A stretch of DNA of 41,322 nucleotides, taken from positions 1 to 41,322 of the forward strand of contig MWDQ01000035.1 in NCBI GenBank assembly GCA_002070645.1, written 5' to 3'. Source of the stretch: a candidate division TA06 bacterium ADurb.Bin131. GTDB lineage: Bacteria; Ratteibacteria; UBA8468; B48-G9; DTJG01. Below the pieces are notes generated by a model, which worked only from the letters and a program-made list of their open reading frames with translations, was not told where the DNA came from and did no database searches. Below are positions 35,356-41,322 of this stretch, in pieces (position 1 is the stretch's first letter; each line of letters opens with the position of its first letter). The position numbers and the translations under genes are program-made.

Positions 35356-35697
35356 AAAGAGAAAATAGAACAAAAATGGATTAATCCATTATGTGAAACA
35401 CTGCAATTAAAAGGGAATAAACCATTTCTTGGTCTACCTGTGATGACAAAATAATGACTGTTGCCACAGAAGAAAATAGGGCATAGTTATGATAATGGAA
35501 AAAACTGGACAAAACCAGTAATCCTCGGTACACAGAAGGGTGGACAGATAAGTTATCCATATTTATTTGAACGATACCCAGGAGAAATCTGGATTATTGC
35601 AGGTATTTCTTTTAGAAAAAACTGGGAGCAACCATTTGCTTTTAAGGTGAAAAAAAGAAAAGGACTTTGTAAGCCACTTTTACTTGAAAAACATTAA
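35356..35697 (+). pseudogene. Sialidase/BNR-repeat protein remnant
   Basis: One frame from 35356 to 35697 contains two adjacent stops (TAA at 35452, TGA at 35455). Before them it reads NKPFLGLPVMTK, after them HSYDNGKNWTKPVILG, an Asp-box (SxDxGxxW) of the sialidase/BNR fold, then GGQISYPYLFERYPGEIWI. Only about 110 codons remain of a protein normally 350-400 residues long. It was probably a cytoplasmic sialidase-like hydrolase of this locus. A perfect 16-nt palindrome AATGGATTAATCCATT lies at 35375-35390 inside the relic. The spacer up to 35711 holds nothing else. Confidence 0.65.
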
Positions 35698-35711
35698 ATA
35701 ACCCTGTTTTT

Positions 35712-35739
35712 TTGACAAACACGTGAAAAGGCATAAACT
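35712..35739 (+). promoter_or_regulatory. Predicted promoter for the Idh-like gene at 35877
   Basis: TTGACA (35712-35717) and TAAACT (35734-35739) are 16 bp apart. The leader is then about 130 bp, AT-rich, with no clear fold, ending in AAAAAGGAG before the ATG. Confidence 0.45.
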
Positions 35740-35876
35740 ATGTTGAGTTTTAATATAATAATACAGTTTTTGAAAATATTAAAACATTGTAAGACGAAAA
35801 TGCAAAATCAAAGAGACAAATAAAAGAAAATTAACCATAATTCCTGGTAGAGTATTCCAACAAAAAGGAGTAAAAA

Positions 35877-37178
35877 ATGAAGAAATATGCTATATGTGGA
35901 TTTAGTATAAGAGGAATTGCCCAGTATGTTATCCCTCTTATTGGGAAACCAGAACTTCCTGAATATGGAGATTTCAGTAAATATGGTAAGGTTGTTGCTG
36001 CGCTGGATGTTGATGTAGAAAGGATTAAAACCTTTAATGAAAGGCAGCATACCAGTATACAGGCGTACGGGCATGATGAATTTGAAAGAATGGTTAAAGA
36101 AACAAAACCAGATGCAGTTATAATTACAAGCCCAGATAGGACCCACGCAGAGTACATAATTATGGCACTTAAACATAACCTTGATGTTATTGTTGAAAAG
36201 CCAATGACTATATCCGGAAAGCAGGCAGTAGAGGTTATTGAGGCAGAAAAAAAGAGTAAGGGAAAAATACGGGTTGCATTTAATATGAGATATCAACCAG
36301 CACATAAGTACATTAGAAAGATGATTATGGAGGGTGCACTCGGGAAGATTGTAAATGTTGAATTAATCCATAATCTTGATACCTATCATGGACCAAGTTA
36401 TTTTGAAAGATGGAATAGAAAACGTGATATCTCTGGAGGACTTTCTATTCATAAATCATGCCATGAGTTTGACCTTATGAACTGGTTTATTGATGATGTA
36501 CCAGAGGAAATTTTTTCCTTTGGAGGACTCAATTATTTTGGGCCGAATAGTGTATTTAATCCTCAGAAAAAAACAAAGAAAAAATTAAGTAAAAAAGAAA
36601 TAAAGGAAAGATGCCCATACTACAGAAAATGGAATCCAGAGACAGTTCCTTTGCCAGAATCAAAACATATGCAAATCTATAAAGATACATTCAATCTTCC
36701 ATATAAGGTTCAGTACCCGGAAGAACTGTACATATATGATGAAGATATAGATATTGAGGATACATATTCTGCTGTCATAAAATACAAAAAAGGGATAACA
36801 TTGACATATTCGTTTAATGCTTCAACTCCCTGGGAAGGATATATTCTCGGTATAAATGGCACAGGTGGAAGGATTGAAGCAGTTCATTACTTTGCACCTG
36901 ATAGATGTCCTTTTCCGGTTTCAGAGCGTCAGACAGTTACCTATATCCCGCTTTTTGGAACAAGGCAGGTTCATGATATTCCTGTAGCCACTGGAGGTCA
37001 TGGTGGAGCAGACCACGTAATTAAACATGATCTTTTTGTCAAAGAAACAGAAGAATCAAAAAAACTTGGAATCTGCGCAGGAAGTATGGCTGGTGCGTAT
37101 GCTGTGGCAATTGGAGAAGGTGTATGGAAATCTGTAAAATCAGGTAATCCAATAAAGGTTTCAGAGATTCTAAAATAA
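35877..37178 (+). CDS. Gfo/Idh/MocA-family oxidoreductase
   Basis: A 433-residue sugar oxidoreductase-like protein. The nucleotide-binding loop is YAICGFSIRGIAQY, the EKP motif is in VIVEKPMTIS, and the catalytic SGGLSIHKSCHEFDLMNW has the Lys-His pair. Like the protein at 23925, it has an insert in the C-terminal half (residues ~225-260, basic, with one Cys), and it ends with the GGHGGADHVIKHDLF loop. A good AAGGAG site precedes the ATG. The EamA gene follows 7 bp downstream, so the two are probably cotranscribed. Confidence 0.88.
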   Translation: MKKYAICGFSIRGIAQYVIPLIGKPELPEYGDFSKYGKVVAALDVDVERIKTFNERQHTSIQAYGHDEFERMVKETKPDAVIITSPDRTHAEYIIMALKHNLDVIVEKPMTISGKQAVEVIEAEKKSKGKIRVAFNMRYQPAHKYIRKMIMEGALGKIVNVELIHNLDTYHGPSYFERWNRKRDISGGLSIHKSCHEFDLMNWFIDDVPEEIFSFGGLNYFGPNSVFNPQKKTKKKLSKKEIKERCPYYRKWNPETVPLPESKHMQIYKDTFNLPYKVQYPEELYIYDEDIDIEDTYSAVIKYKKGITLTYSFNASTPWEGYILGINGTGGRIEAVHYFAPDRCPFPVSERQTVTYIPLFGTRQVHDIPVATGGHGGADHVIKHDLFVKETEESKKLGICAGSMAGAYAVAIGEGVWKSVKSGNPIKVSEILK

Positions 37179-37185
37179 AACGACT

Positions 37186-38088
37186 TTGAACAAAAAAGCA
37201 ATAATTGCTGGCATAATTGCTGCTATCTCGTGGGGAACTGTTTTTGTATTTGGACAGATTGCTGTAAAAGCAGGGTACCATCCAGTTGTTATTGCTTTTA
37301 TAAGATTTGCGTCCGCAAGTTTATTTCTTGGTCTATACCAGTTTTTAACTAAAAAAAAATTTTTCTTAGACCTTTGTGATGTCTATCAATTCTTAATACT
37401 TGGTGCAACAGGTATTTTTGGAATGAATGTTTTTATTTTTTATTCTCTTAAACTAACTGATTCAACCATCGCAAGTTTATTAATGAATGCCAATGGTTTT
37501 ATTATTGCAATCCTCGGTTTTTTACTTTTAAGGGAAAAAATTAATGTTTTTGAAATTACAGGGTTGATCATTGGTTTTATTGGTTGCTATCTCATTTTTA
37601 CAGGGGGAAATATAAGGAGTATCTCGTCTTCTCAGCTTTCAGGAAATACCCTTGCGGCACTTGCATCTTTTTGTTGGGCTTTTTATTCTGTATGGGGGAA
37701 AAAAACAAAACTTATTGAAAAATACTCCCCTGTTTTAAGTACACTGTGGGCTTCTGTTTCTGGATCATTAATGCTGGGACTTTTGATAATATTTGCAGGT
37801 ATACCTTTTAAGGTTGATGCAAAGTGTATTCTTATAGGTTGTTATCTCGGAATTATTCCTGCAGGCATTGGTTTTACACTCTGGTTTTATTCAATAAGCA
37901 AACTTAAAACAATAATACCGGGTATAATCCAGTTTTTTGCTCCTTTGACAACCGCAATTCTTGCGGTTTTCTGGCTGAAACAGGTTATTGGTTTTCCAAT
38001 TATTCTCGGGGGTGGGTTGATTATTGCGGGTGTACTTTTTTCTTTGAAAACCGATAGGAGAAAATATGAAAAGAAAACTATGGTTTAA
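37186..38088 (+). CDS. EamA/DMT-family transporter
   Basis: A membrane protein of 300 residues with ten hydrophobic segments in two EamA repeats. AAISWGTVFVFGQIAVKAG at the start and TLAALASFCWAFYSVWGKK at the middle are the repeat starts. The predicted start is TTG at 37186, seven bases after the stop of the upstream gene, with no clear Shine-Dalgarno, so coupling from upstream is likely. It probably moves a metabolite or sugar across the membrane. Its end overlaps the next gene by 23 bp. Confidence 0.85.
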   Translation: MNKKAIIAGIIAAISWGTVFVFGQIAVKAGYHPVVIAFIRFASASLFLGLYQFLTKKKFFLDLCDVYQFLILGATGIFGMNVFIFYSLKLTDSTIASLLMNANGFIIAILGFLLLREKINVFEITGLIIGFIGCYLIFTGGNIRSISSSQLSGNTLAALASFCWAFYSVWGKKTKLIEKYSPVLSTLWASVSGSLMLGLLIIFAGIPFKVDAKCILIGCYLGIIPAGIGFTLWFYSISKLKTIIPGIIQFFAPLTTAILAVFWLKQVIGFPIILGGGLIIAGVLFSLKTDRRKYEKKTMV

Positions 38089-39244
38089 GGAAGGAAATGA
38101 CAGAAGATATGATCCTGCGAGCAATGCATTGATAAGCCAGTTAACAGGGCCTGCATATCCCACCGATAATTATTATTGTGAACAACCATACTGCAGCAGC
38201 AATGGTAAAAGAATTGTTGCAACAATGCAGACAGACCCATTTTATAGAACGCATGCATTGATTTTGATAGAAATTGATATGCTTTCCTGGTGTGCTATTG
38301 AAGAAAATCATATCGGGCTTTGTACAAATGCCTATAGTGGTACTGTTTACTACTGGGTAAAAGGTGGAAAGTTTTTAAGATTTTGTCTTGAAACAATGAA
38401 GAAAGAGGTTGTTTTTGAAGATAAAGAGTATGAAAATATGGCCTGTGTATCAGCAAGATGCGACCAGAATTCAATCCTGTTTGTACGTTTTAAGAAAAAA
38501 TCAGATTCTTTTGTTCCGCAGATTATTGAACTCGATATAAAAAAGGGAAGAAAAAATGTAATCTTTGAACATCCTGAAATTCTTAATTCACACGCACAGT
38601 ACGAGCCAGTTTCAGGAAACTTGATTTTAATTCAAAATAATAGAGGAATGAGGGCTGATAAAAATGGTTCAGTTCATACAGATACTGGCAGTACAACAAC
38701 ACTCTTTGTAATTGATAGAAATGGGAAAAATTTGAAATATTTACCTGTTGGTGAACCATACACATATTCTGCAACAGGGCATGAATGTTTTATACCAGGT
38801 ACTGATAATGTTGTTTTTACTACTACCTGGGACATAAAAACATGGAAGTTAGATAGCAGGTATCCTGATGGGAATGTTTTTGTAGCAAAACCAGGGGATG
38901 AAAAACCACAGGTTTTTCCAATGCCTGAACACAGATGCAATCATATCAGTGTCTCGAGGTGCGGAAGGTATTTTGTTGCTGATTCATATGTAGGTAGTTC
39001 CTTCTATGGCGCTGATGGAAATATTATACCATTGTCCCTGGTTGTTGGTAATCTTCAAACAAAAAAATACAGAACCCTTGTTGAAAATACAATGGCTTCA
39101 GGCGGAGGTAGCCAGAGTTCTCATCCGCATCCTTATTTTACGTCAGATAACAAAAATGTAATTTTTAATGCTGATTTTCTATACAGTAATCCGAGGGTTT
39201 TTGCCTGTAGAATTCCTGAAGGGTTTCTTGAATCACTTGATTAA
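38066..39244 (+). CDS. Oligogalacturonate lyase-like beta-propeller (PL22-like), paralog 2
   Basis: A 392-residue propeller, clearly related to paralog 1 at 20572. The residues matching the PL22 metal site are intact here: His239 (TGHECF), His293 (CNHISVS), and Gln350-Ser-Ser-His353-Pro-His355 (QSSHPHP). The numbering happens to be nearly that of the Yersinia enzyme as I remember it. It would cleave unsaturated or short uronic-acid oligomers in the cytoplasm. TAGGAG precedes the ATG. It overlaps the EamA gene and ends in a 4-bp overlap with the convergent URO-D-like gene. Confidence 0.8.
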   Translation: MKRKLWFKEGNDRRYDPASNALISQLTGPAYPTDNYYCEQPYCSSNGKRIVATMQTDPFYRTHALILIEIDMLSWCAIEENHIGLCTNAYSGTVYYWVKGGKFLRFCLETMKKEVVFEDKEYENMACVSARCDQNSILFVRFKKKSDSFVPQIIELDIKKGRKNVIFEHPEILNSHAQYEPVSGNLILIQNNRGMRADKNGSVHTDTGSTTTLFVIDRNGKNLKYLPVGEPYTYSATGHECFIPGTDNVVFTTTWDIKTWKLDSRYPDGNVFVAKPGDEKPQVFPMPEHRCNHISVSRCGRYFVADSYVGSSFYGADGNIIPLSLVVGNLQTKKYRTLVENTMASGGGSQSSHPHPYFTSDNKNVIFNADFLYSNPRVFACRIPEGFLESLD

Positions 39245-40338
39245 TAATTAAGCCCTTCTTCTACCATTGCAAAATAATTTTGAAGTGGAACATAGTTTGT
39301 AATAGAATTGCCTGAACCAAGACAGTATCTTCCACCAGGCATACATGTATCGATAATTTTCCTCGTATGCTTCCTTAATGACTGCTCATCCATTCTTACA
39401 AGTTTATCAATATCCACGCCACCAAGGATAGCAATCTTATCACCATACTTTCTTTTTGCTTCAATAACAGGGTTTCCTTCATCCTCATAGGAATGTTTTC
39501 CATCAATCCTTACATCATTGATTAAATCAGGCATGATTGCATCGAGATTTCCGCAAGCGTGTAGAAGATAGATAAGGCCGTTTTTGTGCGCAAGATCTGC
39601 AACCTTTTTATGCCATGGTAGAACATATGTTCTTAAAAAATCAGGTGGAACAAGTGGTCCTGTCTTAAATCCCATATCATCACCCTGAAAAAATCCCACA
39701 AGTTTTGGGAGTCCAACAATCATTTCATAGTAGGCATAAAGAGTTTCACCCACCCTGCGAAAAACTTCGGATACCAGATCCGGCTGGTCATACATCAGAT
39801 AACATAGATTTTCATAGCCAAAAAGTGTGTCGAGTGGAATCTCAAGAAAACCACTCGATGGACATGCCAGTATACCCATACCATCTGGAAGATTTTTTGA
39901 AACAAAGTCGTAATACCAGAAATCAAATTTTCTCGGATCTGGCCAGGGATATTTCTCAAAGTCATCCCAGTTTGAAATAGGACCTTTTTTTTCTTCTGCC
40001 CAGTGTCTTGTTCCCCTCGAAAAAATGGCTGTGTCTTTTCCCTGCCTTGTATTTCCTGTAAAATTGTATCCAACAGCACCAGTAATTCTATAAAAATCAT
40101 AGCCCATTCTATAATAAACCTCAACACTGTTTCTATAGTATTTTCTCTGCGATTCTATATCTTTTTCGTCTGGGTCAACCCACTGCCTGCCAAGTATATT
40201 CTTGGAAATCTCTCTCACCACTTCATAATCAAGGAAGAGTTCAATCAATGGAGGCCTTTCAGGGATTGTTTTCCCAAGAATCACATCAACAAATTTCCTG
40301 ACATCTGGATTTGGGTTTGAAAGAGGCACCTTTACCAT
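39241..40338 (-). CDS. Uroporphyrinogen decarboxylase-family (URO-D) protein
   Basis: A 365-residue protein of the URO-D superfamily, which includes HemE and corrinoid methyltransferases such as MtaA. Visible blocks: ACPSSGFLEIPLDTLFGYENL, FFQGDDMGFKTGPLVPPDFLR, YLLHACGNLDAIMPDLI (His-x-Cys-Gly, as in methyltransferase-type members) and GGVDIDKLVRMD. The N-terminal RGNxxDRVP-like block reads LGKTIPERPPLI. True HemE residues are not evident, so a methyltransfer or sugar-linked role is likelier. AAAAGGAG precedes the ATG. Its promoter abuts IS relic C. Confidence 0.82.
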   Translation of the reverse strand: MVKVPLSNPNPDVRKFVDVILGKTIPERPPLIELFLDYEVVREISKNILGRQWVDPDEKDIESQRKYYRNSVEVYYRMGYDFYRITGAVGYNFTGNTRQGKDTAIFSRGTRHWAEEKKGPISNWDDFEKYPWPDPRKFDFWYYDFVSKNLPDGMGILACPSSGFLEIPLDTLFGYENLCYLMYDQPDLVSEVFRRVGETLYAYYEMIVGLPKLVGFFQGDDMGFKTGPLVPPDFLRTYVLPWHKKVADLAHKNGLIYLLHACGNLDAIMPDLINDVRIDGKHSYEDEGNPVIEAKRKYGDKIAILGGVDIDKLVRMDEQSLRKHTRKIIDTCMPGGRYCLGSGNSITNYVPLQNYFAMVEEGLNY

Positions 40339-40363
40339 AAATCTCCTTTTGTTTATGGTATAT

Positions 40364-40392
40364 ACTCTATAACTTTATACTATCTATGTCAA
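40364..40392 (-). promoter_or_regulatory. Hybrid promoter at the end of IS relic C
   Basis: On the minus strand TTGACA (40387-40392) at the IS end is followed after 17 bp by TAGAGT (40364-40369); TATAGA at 15 bp is an alternative. The URO-D-like start is 26 bp further. Confidence 0.5.
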
Positions 40393-40500
40393 AAACTTGT
40401 ACAGGCAGGGACATAGGTAACACTTTTTGTTCTGAAAAAAGAAATCAAAAGGCGTTTGATATTTTAATGGTTCATGAGGTCTTTTGAAATTATATTCTAT
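40387..40500 (-). mobile_element. IS transposase 3'-end relic, copy C
   Basis: The minus strand reads IEYNFKRPHEPLKYQTPFDF followed by FFQNKKCYLC. It is nearly identical to copy B, with only a handful of base differences and one deletion across about 114 bp. Homology stops abruptly at 40500 at the edge of a truncated nuclease reading on the other strand. No second end is found nearby. Confidence 0.75.
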
Positions 40501-40502
40501 TT

Positions 40503-40733
40503 TGCCAAAATCTTCTTGCATTAGCATTTGCAGAAAAATTTTCCCCAGAAAATGTTGAGGTGAGTAATGTTGAAGGGATAGATATAATTATAAATGATAA
40601 AAATAATATGTATGCTATTGAAGTGAAAACTACATCTGGGGAAAAAATAAAGTTTAAGAAAAAGGACTTTGATGGAAGCAAATATCTAACAAATTTATTA
40701 AGACAAAAAGGATTAAAATGTTCAGGGAAATAA
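40503..40733 (+). pseudogene. N-terminally truncated PD-(D/E)XK nuclease-like protein
   Basis: An open frame of 76 codons with no start, beginning right at the IS relic and ending with TAA at 40733. It reads ALAFAEKFSPENVEV, then VEGIDIIINDKNNMYAIEVK, which has the Asp and ExK of the PD-(D/E)XK fold (GID...EVK), then a basic tail. The start is lost, probably by the IS. It may be a relic of a restriction or resolvase-like enzyme. A 17-codon ORF at 40718 overlaps its end and is probably part of the same decay. 40734-40887 is empty. Confidence 0.6.
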
Positions 40734-40887
40734 ATATTGATAAGGAACTTAAAGAACTTCCTATATTATAAGATATAAAATTAACTAACAGAATGAGAAT
40801 TAAGAGATATTTTACCTCTTAAAATCGCTATTTTTACCCAAAGAAAGATATACCCCAACTTTAATCGCTCATTTCCTTATGCCACCT

Positions 40888-41322
40888 TTATTCCAGAGGT
40901 TTTAGAATTTCTTCCATTCTATCCCTCGTTAGTCGTTCTCCTCTACCTATAACTTTAAATATACGGACCTCTTTCCCGCTCCAATGAATCCGAGGTCGGG
41001 GTTCTAGTTCTTCTAATTTATAGTCCATTACGGGTATACCAATTCTTTTTAACTCTCTTTTTAATTCCATAAACAAATCAAAATCAAAGTCTTCTACATG
41101 ATTATCAATTATTAAATATTTTGTATTTAAGACCGATAAAAAAGCATATGCCACTGTGATACTTTTCTTATTCCCTCCCATAGCACATCCCTCTCTTACT
41201 TTTACTATGTGAGAAATATTAATTCTATTTCTAAGAAGAACCTCTTCCAGAAAGTTTATGTTTTCAAAGAGAAAATAAAAAACAGGTTTTCTTATCTCTC
41301 CAAGTGTGTCTGAGTTTATTCT
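40888..41322 (-). CDS. C-terminal part of an unrecognised protein, cut by the window edge
   Basis: The frame is open for 145 codons from the window end to the stop at 40888; the ATG at 41181 is probably internal, since the 47 codons before it also read as protein without a stop. There is a hydrophobic stretch (SITVAYAFLSVLNTKYLII), then an acidic helix (DFDFDLFMELKRELKRIGI) and a basic end (IGRGERLTRDRMEEILKPL). I do not recognise a family. It lies beside the IS relic and broken nuclease, so it may belong to the same accessory island. Confidence 0.55.
   Translation of the reverse strand, partial: RINSDTLGEIRKPVFYFLFENINFLEEVLLRNRINISHIVKVREGCAMGGNKKSITVAYAFLSVLNTKYLIIDNHVEDFDFDLFMELKRELKRIGIPVMDYKLEELEPRPRIHWSGKEVRIFKVIGRGERLTRDRMEEILKPLE

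Noticed and set aside
40718-40771. A 17-codon ORF overlapping the nuclease relic
   Set aside because: Too short and beside other decayed sequence; could be the start of a lost gene but cannot be supported.
1-41322. tRNA, rRNA, CRISPR array, origin or prophage
   Set aside because: I read for clover-leaf ends, regular spaced repeats and phage genes and saw none; a covariance-model search would settle the RNA question.

Overview
This is an AT-rich bacterial window with bacterial-type genes: ribonuclease Y, PyrF, alanine racemase, guanylate kinase, a WecA/MraY-type transferase and Shine-Dalgarno sites. The accessory content is a Cys-type sulfatase with its radical SAM maturase, several Gfo/Idh/MocA proteins, a ceramidase-like protein, PL22-like beta-propellers, a URO-D-like protein and unusual glycoside hydrolases. 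That mix is typical of anaerobic glycan degraders of the PVC/Omnitrophota kind. This placement is an inference from gene content and no rRNA is present to test it. No tRNA, rRNA or CRISPR array was seen.

Layout. 1-2.0 kb: a left-handed beta-helix protein converges on a HAD phosphatase, with a shared hairpin between them. 2.06-2.72 kb: a broken TdeIII-type restriction endonuclease gene cut by an IS transposase 3' end. 2.75-4.7 kb: a large glycosidase-like protein. 5-15.1 kb: a mostly housekeeping stretch on the plus strand (serA, rny, wecA-like, pyrF, alr, polyprenyl synthase, an ABC-2 exporter with a TPR partner, gmk). 15.1-18.9 kb: two glycoside hydrolases, translationally linked to gmk. 18.9-21.8 kb: a minus-strand PL22-like propeller and CstA operon. 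21.9-22.4 kb: a second IS relic. 22.4-26 kb: a DegT aminotransferase, an Idh-like oxidoreductase and a class II aldolase. 26-28.7 kb: divergent sulfatase and maturase. 28.7-39.2 kb: a secreted GH5-like enzyme, a ThuA-Idh fusion, a ceramidase-like protein, two more Idh-like proteins, a sialidase pseudogene, an EamA transporter and a second PL22-like propeller. 39.2-40.4 kb: a URO-D-like protein on the minus strand. 40.4-41.3 kb: a third IS relic, a decapitated PD-(D/E)XK nuclease and a partial gene at the edge.

Together the accessory genes look like a locus for taking apart sulfated, acidic or otherwise decorated sugars. Extracellular and cytoplasmic hydrolases, a desulfating enzyme, sugar oxidoreductases, an aldolase and transporters are all present. 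The substrate cannot be read from sequence.

The most striking observation is that three relics of the same IS end survive in the window. Each has a TTGACA-like hexamer at the same place, five bases beyond a GTACA motif. Each is followed at exactly 17 bp by a -10-like hexamer in otherwise unrelated DNA, and each points at a catabolic gene (2753, 22433, and 40338 on the minus strand). This looks like repeated capture of an IS end as a promoter. A second oddity is that two essential-type genes (rny and the polyprenyl synthase) have strong Shine-Dalgarno sites placed five bases before ATT or ATC, with no normal start codon in position.
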